Below, piece after piece: positions 50,497-60,155 of a DNA stretch of 64,000 nucleotides. Position 1 is the stretch's first letter; each line of letters starts with the position of its first letter. Source of the stretch: CAYNYM01 sp049366815 (GTDB lineage: Bacteria; Desulfobacterota; DSM-4660; Desulfatiglandales; HGW-15). The notes beneath the pieces are model-generated. The model made no database searches and was not told where the DNA came from. It saw nothing but the letters and a program-made list of their open reading frames with translations. A program made the translations under genes and the position numbers. The DNA lies in assembly GCA_049366815.1 (NCBI GenBank), contig JBMNCO010000184.1, positions 5,128-69,127 of the forward strand, in the 5' to 3' direction.

Positions 50497-52878
50497 CTAA
50501 ACGCCCAGACTCAAAGCAGATCCCACCTGAAACACCACAAGACTGACCAAATAGGCCACCGCAAGGTTGAAGACGACGGAAAAGCCCGCCCATTTCCAGG
50601 AGGCCTCCTTTCTGATCATAGCCAGGGTAACAAAACAGGGGACGTAGAGCATCGTGAATAAGATCAGGACGAATGCCCGCAGAGGGTTCCACTGCGGGTT
50701 GTTTTTGAGCCTTGTCGAAAGTGTCTCTTTCTGATCTGGATCCGATTCCCCCAGCGAATAGGCTGTTCCTAAAGTAGACACGATGACCTCTTTTGCCGCA
50801 AAACCGCCTATGAGGGCGATATTTGTCTGGTAATCAAAGCCGAGGGGGTGTGTGACCCTTTCAAGAAGCTTCCCAATTCTACCCGCGCAGGTCTGTTTCA
50901 GGGCCGTAGCCTGTTCAACGGCATTGATGTCGGTCAATCTTGCCCTGTATGCCAGGTAGGCAGATGCCAATTGAAAGAGGGCGCTTTCCTTATCCTCCGG
51001 CAGGTCGTCAGTGGTCTCTAATTCGTAAATGGCCTGAACCAAGGGGAAAAAGGGATGATCAGTGCTCGCCTTCATGTCCGATCCCTTGCGATCGGCCCAC
51101 TTGCCGAAGGAGACAAAAAGGTCATCAAGGACCTTCAGATCCCGTTCACCTTGAAAGGAGGAGGGCACACCGGGTGAGGCAAGGAAATCAGCCCGGGCCT
51201 GACGCCGCTGTTCTTCATATTGTCCGGCCTTCTCCTCCGGCAGACCCGGGAATGTCATCAGGGCCCACAGGAGCACGGATATTGCCAGGATAACAGTGCC
51301 CGCCTTTTTGATGTACTGCCAGGTCCTCTCCCATGTGTGGATCAGCAACCCTTTGAGGGTGGGCATGCGATAGGGTGGAAGTTCCATGACGAACGGTGTT
51401 TTTGGACCCCTCAACAGGGTCGATCGAATAATTTTCGCCGCAAAGAGGGCAAAACCCCAGGACATCAGGGTAAAGAGAAACAGCATCTGGGCCTTGCCTT
51501 TTGTAAAAAAGGCCGCGGTCAGCAGGCCGAAGAGGGGGAGCTTGGCACCACAGTTCATGAATGGGACCACCAGGAGGGTGGCAATCCTTTCTCTGGGGTC
51601 TCGGAGTGTCCTTGTGGCCATCACGCCGGGGACCGCGCATCCTCCCGAAATTCCCCCACTGATGAGAAGCGCCATAACGGAATTGCCGTGCAGACCGAAC
51701 CAACGGAGGACCCTGTCCAGCATGTAGGCCACTCTGGCCATGTATCCCGAGTCTTCCATGATTGCGATGGCGAAGAACATAAACATAATGAGGGGCACAA
51801 ATCCCAAAACGCCCCCAGCGCCGTCAATGACGCCTGAAATGATAAGGGATTGGAGATGACCTTCCGGGATGACCTGTGCAATAATTCCCTTGAGCCATCC
51901 GAAAAAACCCTCCACCCACAGGACCGGAGTCTCACTGCCCCAGAAGGTGAACTCATAGATGGCATACAGGATACCCATCATGAAGAGGGGGCCTATCACG
52001 CGATTGGTAAGGACCTTGTCTATCTTGTCCGACACATTGAGTCGCGTCTCGATCTTCCTTTTGACCACCCTTTTGGTGATCCCTGCAATGTACCCGTAGC
52101 GATGATCTGCAATAATACCCTCAGGTTCATCCTCCAGGGTATTCATGATGTGCCTGGATACCCTCTGGCAGATCGCGTCCACCTGTCCGTAAAGACCCTG
52201 ATCCTTTTGAATCAGCCGAAGGATTTGCTCATCTCTCTCCAGGCACTTCAACGCGAGCCACTTGAGCCCGTATCTTTTCTCTGGGAGTGGAGCCTGCCGG
52301 AGAATCTCCTCAATTTCATTCAAGGCCTGGTCAACATCGTCTCCGTAAGAAATGAGTTGGGAATGCCAAGCAGGTTCTTTTTGATAGACTTCTATGATCT
52401 TATCCAGGAGTTCCCGGAGGCCCGTATTGGACCTGGCCACCGTGGGGACCACAGGGACACCGAGCATTTCGGACAAGGACTCCTCATCAATGACAATGCC
52501 CCTGGCGGATGCCACATCGACCATATTGAGGGCGATAATGAGCGGGACGCCCAATTCCTTGAATTGGAGGGCAAGATAGAGATTCCTGTCCAGATTCGAG
52601 GCGTCCACGATATCCACCACGACATCCGGTCTTTCATTGACCAGGAAATCCCGGGCGACTATTTCTTCCAGGGAATAGGCGGTCAGGGAGTAAGTTCCCG
52701 GAAGATCAACAATCTCTATTTCGTAACCTTTTTGATGGACCCGGCCCACCTTCTTTTCCACTGTCACGCCGGGGTAGTTTGCAATGTGCTGTCTGGCCCC
52801 TGTCACGGCGTTAAAAACCGTGGTTTTCCCCGCGTTGGGGTTGCCTGATAGGGCTATCCTGATTTTTCGCTCTGTCAT
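50497..52878 (-). CDS. feoB: Ferrous iron transporter FeoB
   Basis: This 793-residue protein combines an N-terminal G domain with a membrane channel that imports Fe2+. GTPase motifs are GNPNAGKTTVFNAVTG, EIVDLPGTYSL and ALNMVDVA. The helical gates follow (WVEGFFGWLKGIIAQVIPEG, SGGISGGCAVPGVMATRTL). A soluble insertion of roughly 130 residues (YEEQRRQARADFLASP ... TALKQTCAG) splits the C-terminal membrane region. The ATG at 52878 lies 4 nt after feoA's stop, so translation is probably coupled. Confidence 0.95.
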   Translation of the reverse strand: MTERKIRIALSGNPNAGKTTVFNAVTGARQHIANYPGVTVEKKVGRVHQKGYEIEIVDLPGTYSLTAYSLEEIVARDFLVNERPDVVVDIVDASNLDRNLYLALQFKELGVPLIIALNMVDVASARGIVIDEESLSEMLGVPVVPTVARSNTGLRELLDKIIEVYQKEPAWHSQLISYGDDVDQALNEIEEILRQAPLPEKRYGLKWLALKCLERDEQILRLIQKDQGLYGQVDAICQRVSRHIMNTLEDEPEGIIADHRYGYIAGITKRVVKRKIETRLNVSDKIDKVLTNRVIGPLFMMGILYAIYEFTFWGSETPVLWVEGFFGWLKGIIAQVIPEGHLQSLIISGVIDGAGGVLGFVPLIMFMFFAIAIMEDSGYMARVAYMLDRVLRWFGLHGNSVMALLISGGISGGCAVPGVMATRTLRDPRERIATLLVVPFMNCGAKLPLFGLLTAAFFTKGKAQMLFLFTLMSWGFALFAAKIIRSTLLRGPKTPFVMELPPYRMPTLKGLLIHTWERTWQYIKKAGTVILAISVLLWALMTFPGLPEEKAGQYEEQRRQARADFLASPGVPSSFQGERDLKVLDDLFVSFGKWADRKGSDMKASTDHPFFPLVQAIYELETTDDLPEDKESALFQLASAYLAYRARLTDINAVEQATALKQTCAGRIGKLLERVTHPLGFDYQTNIALIGGFAAKEVIVSTLGTAYSLGESDPDQKETLSTRLKNNPQWNPLRAFVLILFTMLYVPCFVTLAMIRKEASWKWAGFSVVFNLAVAYLVSLVVFQVGSALSLGV

Positions 52879-52882
52879 AGGA

Positions 52883-53128
52883 CTAATCCGGAACTTCAAC
52901 CTCCACGAGGATGGTTTCGGCCTCATTGTTTCTCAAAGTGAGGGTAAAATCCCGGACTTTGACCGCAACGGGATCTCTGAGAGGCGCCCTGCCCTGAATC
53001 TGGATCGGCGTATCGGGGACCAGTCCCATTTCTCTAATCCTTCTTCCCATATCTCCGCCCGCTGATACCCGTCTGATCACACCCCTCTGGTTGTCGGACA
53101 TCTGCCTCATCTTGATGATCTTTTTCAT
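52883..53128 (-). CDS. feoA: Ferrous iron transport accessory protein FeoA
   Basis: This 81-residue SH3-like protein assists FeoB. It shows QRGVIRRVSAGGDMGRRIREMGLVPDTPIQIQGRAPLRDPVAVKVRDFTLTLRNNEAETILVEV, the complete FeoA domain with its R-L-x-MG-(L/I)-xPG-like core. The ATG at 53128 follows AAGGAGT; the frame extends to 53206 but that part is unlike FeoA. It lies directly upstream of feoB. Confidence 0.93.
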   Translation of the reverse strand: MKKIIKMRQMSDNQRGVIRRVSAGGDMGRRIREMGLVPDTPIQIQGRAPLRDPVAVKVRDFTLTLRNNEAETILVEVEVPD

Positions 53129-53253
53129 GCCCTGAATGGACTCCTTGCCGTAGGAATCTGAAAATGGCAATGGGGGCGGGAAGAAAGGCCCTTCTCCAGC
53201 CCCCACTTTAATCTTGTTTTATCATTTCGCCCTGAATCGCCGGGGGGATGATC

Positions 53254-54495
53254 CTATCTTGTGACAGCCGGCAACATCACCTGGGGCTCCGTAAGCAGAA
53301 ATTCCCCCTTTTCAATCCACTCCTTCTGGATCTGCGCTATTTCCCTCGCCCTCACGGTTGAAGAAAGGGGAACAGTGGAGATGTCTTCCCCCCTAAAACG
53401 AATCTTTCCACTCTTCAGTTCGCCATAGCTCACCAGCCCGAGACTCCTGGCCTCCCCCTTCGGATAGTCATTCCCGTAGTCTATGATCTGGGTGTGGATC
53501 TCTTCGTCTGAAACGCCGCAGAATCGTGCCATTTCTTCATCGAGAATGGGTATCGGCACACCCAAGCCGACAGCCAGGGAGCAGCCGTAGCCGAGCATGC
53601 TCACGCCAATCAGCCATTTGGGATCCATCTCTTTCAAGTTTCCCATGACCATGAGGGTTCCCGCAGCGGACAGTGGCACACCGTTTTCCGCCCGTTCCAC
53701 CATGGGATTGTGTTGGGTCCCGGGGCCGATGATATACCCCTGCGCCCCGCCCAGAAAGATCCGGGTTCCCAATCCAAGAGTGCGATAATAGGGATCGTTG
53801 AAAAGAGGGCTCAACTGGCCTGATGTGGAGTAATTTGCATTTCCCGATCTGGGTTTCAAAACGCCCATATAGGTGTAGATCGTTTTTTTTGTCGTGTTTA
53901 TGGCACAATTGTAGTTCTGGTAGCCGTTCCTTGGATTCAAAAGCGTAGCATAGGGCAGTTCCGAAAGTGTGGTCTTCTTTTCCGCCTCCCGGCTGGGGTA
54001 ACAGTCTGTACCGTAGGAAATCGCTTTCAGTCTGATTCTTGCCCCGGCCACGAGATCATGGATCACATGGCCCCCTCCATACTTGAACTGGCCGGGGTGG
54101 ATTCGATTGAGGGGATCATCCTCGGTCGGTTCCGTCGCCCCTATGTAGACGTCAACGGCGGCCACACCCGCATAGGCCGGAACCTCGTTCAACCAGACCT
54201 TCGACGCCCTGATAGCGGGCTTCGTATGTCCAAAATTGATAAAGGCCCCAGAGGAACACATTGGGGCAAAAGTTCCGGTCGTAACCACATCTACCTCTTT
54301 AAAGGCCTTCGCAGGTCCCTTACTCTTCACGATGTCGGTCATTTCGTCGGCCGTAACCACCACCGCCTGGCCCGCTTTGATCCGTGCGTTGATTTCCTGA
54401 ATGGTTTTGAATTTTTTCGCTTTGACCACTTCGGGACACACCTCCTCCATCCCCAGTTTAGGCGACATCTTAAAGGCTTTGAGATTGTCTGACAA
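53254..54495 (-). CDS. HcyBio (DUF39) homocysteine-biosynthesis protein
   Basis: This 413-residue protein matches the DUF39/HcyBio family, which in methanogens and sulfate reducers helps convert aspartate semialdehyde plus sulfide to homocysteine. The start of the domain is FKTIQEINARIKAGQAVVVTADEM. Conserved cysteines lie in FAPMCSSGAFINFGHTKPAIRASKVWLNEVPAYAGVAAVDVYIGA and SYGTDCYPSRE. No CBS domains and no adjacent NIL/ferredoxin partner are seen. The start is a TTG at 54495 or ATG at 54471; neither has a strong ribosome-binding site. It is divergent from kdsA. Confidence 0.88.
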   Translation of the reverse strand: MSDNLKAFKMSPKLGMEEVCPEVVKAKKFKTIQEINARIKAGQAVVVTADEMTDIVKSKGPAKAFKEVDVVTTGTFAPMCSSGAFINFGHTKPAIRASKVWLNEVPAYAGVAAVDVYIGATEPTEDDPLNRIHPGQFKYGGGHVIHDLVAGARIRLKAISYGTDCYPSREAEKKTTLSELPYATLLNPRNGYQNYNCAINTTKKTIYTYMGVLKPRSGNANYSTSGQLSPLFNDPYYRTLGLGTRIFLGGAQGYIIGPGTQHNPMVERAENGVPLSAAGTLMVMGNLKEMDPKWLIGVSMLGYGCSLAVGLGVPIPILDEEMARFCGVSDEEIHTQIIDYGNDYPKGEARSLGLVSYGELKSGKIRFRGEDISTVPLSSTVRAREIAQIQKEWIEKGEFLLTEPQVMLPAVTR

Positions 54496-54613
54496 GGATA
54501 AATTTTTATCATTCCACTAAAATCTACTGTGCTTGACTTATCGGGAGACTTTGGATTAGCATGACCTAAAAATCAGGACTCACAAAATAAGTCATTCGAA
54601 AAGGAACGCCCCC

Positions 54614-55444
54614 ATGACAAGACCTCCGATAGATATAGGGCATGTGAAGATCAGTGAAAAAGGACCCTTTTTCCTGATTGCAGGCCCCTGTGTCATCGAA
54701 GATGAAGATACAACTATGCGTGTGGCGTCTTTCTTGCGGGAGACGGCGGACCTGTTGGAAATACCCGTCTTTTTCAAGAGTTCCTACGACAAGGCAAACC
54801 GAACATCCCTGGATTCTTACCGGGGGCCGGGCATGGAAAAGGGGCTGGAGATTTTACAGAAAGTCCGAGAAAAAACCGGCCTGCCTGTTCTTTCCGATGT
54901 TCACGAAACCAGGGACATTGAAACAGCGGCCGGAGTCCTGGATATCATCCAGATTCCAGCTTTCCTCTGTCGGCAGACAGACCTCATTGTGAGCGCCGCC
55001 AGGACGGGGCTTCCGATCAACATCAAAAAGGGACAGTTTCTTTCCCCCTGGGACATGGAACAGGCCATCGGAAAGGCCCTCTCCTCCGGCAACCATCGTC
55101 TCCTCCTCACTGAGAGGGGAACGACCTTCGGTTACAATAACCTTGTTGTCGATATAAGGTCCATTGCAGTAATGAAAGGCTTTGGTTTTCCCGTCATCTT
55201 CGATGCGACTCACAGCGTCCAACTTCCGGGAGGCGCCGGAAAAAGCTCCGGCGGTCAGAGACAGTTTGCCGAGCATCTGTCAAGAGCGGCTGTGGCAGCC
55301 GGTGCCGACGGACTCTTCATGGAGGTTCATCCCAACCCTGATTCCGCCCTTTGCGATGGCCCAAATTCGCTACCACTAAATCAGGTTAGACCCCTCCTTG
55401 CCCTGCTGAAAGAGATCCATGGACTTGTCCGCTCTCAGGCCTGA
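54614..55444 (+). CDS. kdsA: 3-deoxy-8-phosphooctulonate (Kdo-8-phosphate) synthase
   Basis: This 276-residue aldolase-like enzyme condenses arabinose-5-phosphate and PEP into Kdo-8-phosphate. Family signatures include FLIAGPCVIEDEDTTMRVA, FKSSYDKANRTSLDSYRGPGM, INIKKGQFLSPWDM and FDATHSVQLPGG. GCCCCC/ATG context lacks a strong ribosome-binding site but AAAGGAACG precedes it. It starts a long forward gene run with kdsC and the Lpt genes. Confidence 0.96.
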   Translation: MTRPPIDIGHVKISEKGPFFLIAGPCVIEDEDTTMRVASFLRETADLLEIPVFFKSSYDKANRTSLDSYRGPGMEKGLEILQKVREKTGLPVLSDVHETRDIETAAGVLDIIQIPAFLCRQTDLIVSAARTGLPINIKKGQFLSPWDMEQAIGKALSSGNHRLLLTERGTTFGYNNLVVDIRSIAVMKGFGFPVIFDATHSVQLPGGAGKSSGGQRQFAEHLSRAAVAAGADGLFMEVHPNPDSALCDGPNSLPLNQVRPLLALLKEIHGLVRSQA

Positions 55445-55603
55445 TTCATGATCACTTGGGTGTACTCTCATTCGATTCAGGTGTGGACGGCTCTCGTTCG
55501 GCGGCCTTGATGGTCGTTGACCGGTCAGGAATCTCCGGTCCACGTGCCTGGTTTTTTGATTGTCAGGCGCCCCTTTGATAAGGGAGGTTTTAAAAACTCC
55601 TTA

Positions 55604-56119
55604 ATGATAAAAAAAATGACTGATCGAATCAAACTCCTTGTCCTTGATGTGGACGGCGTCCTGACCGATGGGCGTATCATTCTCAACGACCACGGTGAAG
55701 AAATCAAGCGATTCCACGCGAGAGACGGCGTCGGTCTGTCATTACTCATGGCCGCGGGTATCGATGTGGCTGTCATTACGGGTCGCATATCAGGGGTCGT
55801 CCAACACCGGGCAAGGGAACTGGGCATAACGGAGATTCATCAGGGGGTAAAGGACAAGGCCGCCATTTTTTTTGACCTGCTTCAAAGAAAGGGGTTGGAA
55901 AAAGCGGAGGTCTGCGTTGTGGGCGATGACCTGCCGGACCTCCCCATGTTCCGTTTGGCCGGCTTGGCCGTGGCGGTGGCCGATGCCGCCCTTGAAGTCC
56001 GGGAGGCCGCCACGGTTGTGACAAAGCGCCGGGGAGGGCTCGGCGCAGTGAGGGAGGTGTGCGAATTAATTCTAAAGACCCAGGGCAAGTGGGAAAACGC
56101 GCTTTACTCTTTTAAATGA
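55604..56119 (+). CDS. kdsC: Kdo-8-phosphate phosphatase (HAD family)
   Basis: This 171-residue HAD phosphatase removes phosphate from Kdo-8-phosphate. Motif I is LLVLDVDGVLTDG, motif II VAVITGR and motif IV GDDLPDLPMF; the short cap-free form is typical of KdsC. The frame extends upstream to 55517, but that part is unlike KdsC. The ATG at 55604 (or 55616) is preferred. It lies downstream of kdsA and upstream of lptC. Confidence 0.94.
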   Translation: MIKKMTDRIKLLVLDVDGVLTDGRIILNDHGEEIKRFHARDGVGLSLLMAAGIDVAVITGRISGVVQHRARELGITEIHQGVKDKAAIFFDLLQRKGLEKAEVCVVGDDLPDLPMFRLAGLAVAVADAALEVREAATVVTKRRGGLGAVREVCELILKTQGKWENALYSFK

Positions 56120-56169
56120 ATGTCAAATAGACTTTACAGAACCCTCTTTTATTTGGTATATTTATTGCA

Positions 56170-56742
56170 GTGAGGTATTTCATAAAAAGGCACTGGCCGC
56201 TGATGGGGATAATCCTGCTGGTTGGAGTGGTTTTGCTTTACCTTTTTGATTCCCACAGAAAGACCTCGGAACTACAATTACCTTCCGATGTCTTTTCAGG
56301 GGAGGGCTTCAAACTGGAGGACGCCCATTTCACCCAGGATGACCCCGAAAAGGGCACGAAGTGGATCCTTGATGCCAAGGAAGCCAGGATTTCCAAAGAC
56401 AGACGGTTTATATCCTTTAATCACTTTCGATTGAAACTGGAACCGGAGAATCGACCCCATATTGAGATCGAGGGAGACAGGGGAGACTATGATAAGGTCT
56501 CCGGTCAAATCAGCCTTCACGATAATCTAAAAGGACGAACCGAAAACGGTTACAGGATGATGACGGACCATCTCCTGTATGAGCAAAAGGAAGGTTACCT
56601 GAAGACCGAATCGCCGGTCAAGATCATCGGACCTTCCTTTACTTTACAGGGGCGGGGTCTTTACGTGGACTTGAAAAAGGAGGTCCTCAGTCTTCAGTCT
56701 GACATCACGGCCGTCATTGAAGACGAGGCATTCGTATTATGA
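56170..56742 (+). CDS. lptC: LPS export ABC transporter periplasmic protein LptC
   Basis: This 190-residue bitopic protein has one N-terminal helix (WPLMGIILLVGVVLLYLF) and a periplasmic beta-jellyroll (LEDAHFTQDDPEKGTKWILDAKEARISKD ... DRGDYDKVSGQISLHDNLKGRTENGYRM). It accepts LPS from the LptB2FG complex and passes it to LptA. It starts with GTG. It overlaps lptA by 4 nt (ATGA). Confidence 0.9.
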   Translation: MRYFIKRHWPLMGIILLVGVVLLYLFDSHRKTSELQLPSDVFSGEGFKLEDAHFTQDDPEKGTKWILDAKEARISKDRRFISFNHFRLKLEPENRPHIEIEGDRGDYDKVSGQISLHDNLKGRTENGYRMMTDHLLYEQKEGYLKTESPVKIIGPSFTLQGRGLYVDLKKEVLSLQSDITAVIEDEAFVL

Positions 56743-57284
56743 AAGGCGTTGATCGGCCCGTTGCGTTGCTGATGATTTTTCTTTTTTGCCTGCTGCTCCC
56801 CGTTTCCCGCGTTTTCCCCGCCGGAACCGAGACCAAGAAGGAAGGGGGGCAGGCGCAATCCATAGTGATCAACGCAGATGCCCTTGAAATTAATGACGCG
56901 GATAAGATCGTATCCTTTTTCGGGAATGTAGACGCCGTAAAGGGAAACTTTCGGATAAAGGCCGAAAAGATGACCCTGTATTATCTGGGAAACGCCACGA
57001 ATGGTGCTCCGGCGGGCAATGAGACCAGGATCGAAAAAATCGTCGCTACTGGTGATGTGCAGATCTTCAGAGAAGAAGGCGGAGAAGCAACGGCTCAGGA
57101 AGCAATCTACTATCAGGGCGAGGAGAAGGTCATTCTCACCGGCAATCCAAAGCTCAAACAAGGCGCTGACTTTGTCGAAGGCAGCAGGGTTATCCTTTTT
57201 CTTGATGAAAAACGCAGCGTCGTGGAAGGGACTGAGGGGAACAAAGTGAGAGCGGTGTTATCTCCTGAGGGGAAGAACAGGTAG
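56739..57284 (+). CDS. lptA: LPS transport periplasmic protein LptA
   Basis: This 181-residue protein has an N-terminal signal peptide (LLMIFLFCLLLPVSRVFPA) and the LptA jellyroll repeats (IVINADALEINDADKIVSFFGNVDAVKGNFRIKAEKMTLYY ... ATGDVQIFREEGGEATAQEAIYY). It bridges LptC to the outer-membrane LptD. Its ATG overlaps the lptC stop; lptB follows 4 nt after it. Confidence 0.92.
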   Translation: MKGVDRPVALLMIFLFCLLLPVSRVFPAGTETKKEGGQAQSIVINADALEINDADKIVSFFGNVDAVKGNFRIKAEKMTLYYLGNATNGAPAGNETRIEKIVATGDVQIFREEGGEATAQEAIYYQGEEKVILTGNPKLKQGADFVEGSRVILFLDEKRSVVEGTEGNKVRAVLSPEGKNR

Positions 57285-57288
57285 ATCG

Positions 57289-58023
57289 TTGTCCGAAGAG
57301 AAGGAAACACTAACGGCTGAAGGGCTGGTCAAAACTTACCACGGAAAACGTGTCGTAAACCAGATAGATGTCCATTTGAAGCGAGGCGAAATTGTCGGTC
57401 TCCTGGGGCCGAACGGAGCGGGCAAGACCACCACATTTTACATGATCATAGGATTGACACGGCCCGATGAGGGGAAGGTCCGCCTCGACGGGATGGACAT
57501 TACCTATGACCCTATGTACCAGAGGGCCAGGAAGGGGATCACCTATCTGGCCCAGGAGCCTTCAGTATTTCGCAAGCTGAGCGTTGAGAAAAATTTACTG
57601 GCCGTCATGGAAGGGACAGGTTTCTCTTCCCTGGAAATATCAGAACGGGCGAACAGGTTATTGTCTGAACTTAAAATCGACCATCTGGCCAAACAGACTG
57701 CCTCCCTCCTTTCCGGTGGCGAGAGAAGAAGGCTGGAGATTACAAGGGCCCTTGTGATAGAGCCCAGATTCATGCTGCTTGATGAACCCTTTGCAGGCAT
57801 TGATCCGCTTGCCCTGAATGACATCAAGGAGATCATCAAACAGTTGAAAGAGCGCGGTATTGGTATTATCATATCCGATCATAACGTCAGAGAAACATTA
57901 GATGTCTGTGACTCTGCATACGTGATCAGTCAAGGAAGGATTATTGAGTTCGGCCCTCCTTCCAAAATCGTTAACAGTGACATTGCCCGCAGCGTTTACC
58001 TTGGAGCCGATTTCCGCTGGTAA
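57289..58023 (+). CDS. lptB: LPS export ABC transporter ATP-binding protein LptB
   Basis: This 244-residue ABC ATPase powers LPS extraction. Walker A is GLLGPNGAGKTTTFYMI, the signature is SLLSGGERRRLEI, Walker B is FMLLDEPFAGIDPLAL and the switch His is in ISDHNVRETL. It starts with TTG right after lptA. The LptF/LptG permeases are not in this window. Confidence 0.95.
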   Translation: MSEEKETLTAEGLVKTYHGKRVVNQIDVHLKRGEIVGLLGPNGAGKTTTFYMIIGLTRPDEGKVRLDGMDITYDPMYQRARKGITYLAQEPSVFRKLSVEKNLLAVMEGTGFSSLEISERANRLLSELKIDHLAKQTASLLSGGERRRLEITRALVIEPRFMLLDEPFAGIDPLALNDIKEIIKQLKERGIGIIISDHNVRETLDVCDSAYVISQGRIIEFGPPSKIVNSDIARSVYLGADFRW

Positions 58024-58065
58024 GAGGCCTTTATCAAATTCGAGGAATTATTACATAGTCTAGAC

Positions 58066-59514
58066 ATGGCCCTACAACTCAAACAATCCCTCAGTCTGAC
58101 ACAGCAACTGATTATGACTCCACAGCTGCAACAGGCCATCAAACTCCTGCAGCTTTCCAGGCTTGAACTCCTTCAGACAGTATACAATGAAATGGAAACC
58201 AATCCCCTGCTCGATGAGCAGGTACTGGAAGACGGTGACGAGGATAAGACATTTGAGGGGGACGACGACTCTGAGGAGGTGTCTCTTCCTGACCCGGTGG
58301 CGGAAGAGATCGAAATCAAGGAAAGCGACAGAAGTGATGATGTAGACTGGGAAAGCTATATATCAGAATATAACACCGGTTGGGCCGAAGTACCCTACGA
58401 AGCCAAGGATGCTCCGCCTTTTGAAAACCTTACCTCGGAAAAGACCAGTCTTTATTCTCATCTCCTCTGGCAACTCAATATGGGCGACTCTGATGAAACC
58501 CACAGAGAGATAGGCACACACATCATCGGGAACCTGGATTCCGACGGTTACCTGAAAACGACTGTAGAGGAACTCTCCGAGATGACCGGACACCCCCCTG
58601 AGGCCGTTCTGCAGACGCTCTTGCAGATTCAACAATTCGATCCTGTCGGGGTTGCAGCCCGGGATATGCGGGAGTGCCTTTTGATACAGGCCGAATTCCA
58701 AGGTCTTGCCGGAACCCTTGTCGAAAAAATCATCCTGGATTACCTGGATAAGCTCGAGGCCAAAAAATATGATGTCATTGCCAGGAGCCTTTCAGTTGCT
58801 CTCGGAGATGTTTTGGCCGCGGTCAATGTCATCACAGGTTTTGAACCGAAACCGGGCCGTCAATTCAGTGAAGACGAAACGATTTATATCACTCCGGACA
58901 TTTATGTGTTTAAGGTCGGGGATGATTATGAGATCTCCCTGAACGAGGACGGCCTTCCAAAATTGAAAATCAATCACTATTATCGAGACATCTTGACCAG
59001 TAAGGAAGCACTCCAGGACGGAACCAAAGAATACATTCAGGACAAACTGAAGTCTGCGGCCTGGCTGATCAAAAGCATTCATCAGCGTCAGAGGACCATT
59101 TATCGGGTGACTGAAAGCATCGTGCGCTTTCAGAGAGATTTCCTGGATTCCGGTATATCCCTCCTGAAACCTCTCGTCCTCCGGGACGTGGCCGAAGACA
59201 TACAGATGCATGAGTCGACCATCAGCAGGGTGACGACGAATAAATATGTCCACACCCCGCAGGGCGTTTTCGAGCTCAAATTTTTCTTTAATAGTGCCAT
59301 CAATTGCGTGGACGGCGATTCCGTCTCTTCTGAAAGCGTTAAGGAGTATATCAAGAACATCATCAAAAGCGAAGACAAGGGCAAACCTTTCAGCGATCAG
59401 GAAGTGGCTGATATGCTTAAAGAGTACAATATCGACGTGGCACGTCGGACAGTGGCAAAGTATAGGGAGACCCTGGGTATTTTGCCTTCCAGGAAAAGGA
59501 AGGATCCCTATTGA
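58066..59514 (+). CDS. rpoN: RNA polymerase sigma-54 factor
   Basis: This 482-residue sigma-54 has region I (LQLKQSLSLTQQLIMTPQLQQAIKLLQLSRLEL, Gln-rich activator-interacting), an acidic region II (DEQVLEDGDEDKTFEGDDD), a core-binding middle and a C-terminal DNA-binding part with HESTISRVTTNKYV and the RpoN box ARRTVAKYRE. It follows lptB by 42 nt. The lptB-rpoN-hpf-ptsN order is a classic conserved cluster in proteobacteria. Confidence 0.97.
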   Translation: MALQLKQSLSLTQQLIMTPQLQQAIKLLQLSRLELLQTVYNEMETNPLLDEQVLEDGDEDKTFEGDDDSEEVSLPDPVAEEIEIKESDRSDDVDWESYISEYNTGWAEVPYEAKDAPPFENLTSEKTSLYSHLLWQLNMGDSDETHREIGTHIIGNLDSDGYLKTTVEELSEMTGHPPEAVLQTLLQIQQFDPVGVAARDMRECLLIQAEFQGLAGTLVEKIILDYLDKLEAKKYDVIARSLSVALGDVLAAVNVITGFEPKPGRQFSEDETIYITPDIYVFKVGDDYEISLNEDGLPKLKINHYYRDILTSKEALQDGTKEYIQDKLKSAAWLIKSIHQRQRTIYRVTESIVRFQRDFLDSGISLLKPLVLRDVAEDIQMHESTISRVTTNKYVHTPQGVFELKFFFNSAINCVDGDSVSSESVKEYIKNIIKSEDKGKPFSDQEVADMLKEYNIDVARRTVAKYRETLGILPSRKRKDPY

Positions 59515-59583
59515 GGCCCCCCGTGTTTGACTTTCACATTTATTTCTGTTAGAGAGCACATTTCTTTAAAGGAGGATATCCTG

Positions 59584-60123
59584 ATGGAAATCACGGTTAC
59601 ATTCAGGCATATGGAGCCGTCAGAGAGCCTGAAGACTTATGCCGAAGAGAAGATTTCGAAGATCAAGAAATATCTTTATTCGCCCATGGAGGCCCATGTG
59701 GTCCTCGGGGTTGAAAAATTTAGACACATGGCGGATGTGACCCTGAGGGTGGATGGGACCATGATCAAGGGAATGGAAGAGACCGAGAACATGTATTCCG
59801 CCATAGATCAAGTCATGGACAAACTTGAAGCGCAGGTCAAAAAACACCGCTCAAAAATCAGGGAAAGACGGGCCGAAAATATTAAAGGCGAAGGCAATCT
59901 TGAAGATGAGGCGACCATCGAGAGTACGGGAGCGAACCTTGATGAGTTCGTCATAGAAGTGGAAAAACTGGTGGCAAAACCCATGGATCCGGAAGAGGCG
60001 GCCATGCAGTTGGGCATGTCGCAGCAAGATTTTTTTGTCTTCAGGAATGCCAGATCCCTGGAAATCAACGTACTCTATAGGCGCAAGGACGGTAACCTTT
60101 GTTTGATCGAACCTTCAAGTTAA
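59584..60123 (+). CDS. hpf: Long-form ribosome hibernation-promoting factor (HPF/RaiA)
   Basis: This 179-residue protein has an N-terminal HPF/RaiA domain (ITVTFRHMEPSESLKTYAEEKISKIKKYL ... YSAIDQVMDKLEAQVKKHRSK). Its C-terminal dimerisation domain (FVIEVEKLVAKPMDPEEAAMQLGMSQQDFFVFRNA) makes it the long form that drives 100S ribosome formation. AAAGGAGGATATCCTG before the ATG at 59584 overrides the longer frame from 59527. Confidence 0.94.
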   Translation: MEITVTFRHMEPSESLKTYAEEKISKIKKYLYSPMEAHVVLGVEKFRHMADVTLRVDGTMIKGMEETENMYSAIDQVMDKLEAQVKKHRSKIRERRAENIKGEGNLEDEATIESTGANLDEFVIEVEKLVAKPMDPEEAAMQLGMSQQDFFVFRNARSLEINVLYRRKDGNLCLIEPSS

Positions 60124-60155
60124 CCGATGTAAAACTTAGGCCTGAAATCACGGCA

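Noticed and set aside
50312..50692. 126-codon minus-strand frame between greA and feoB
   Set aside because: It overlaps the real 3' end of feoB in another frame and contains no domain.
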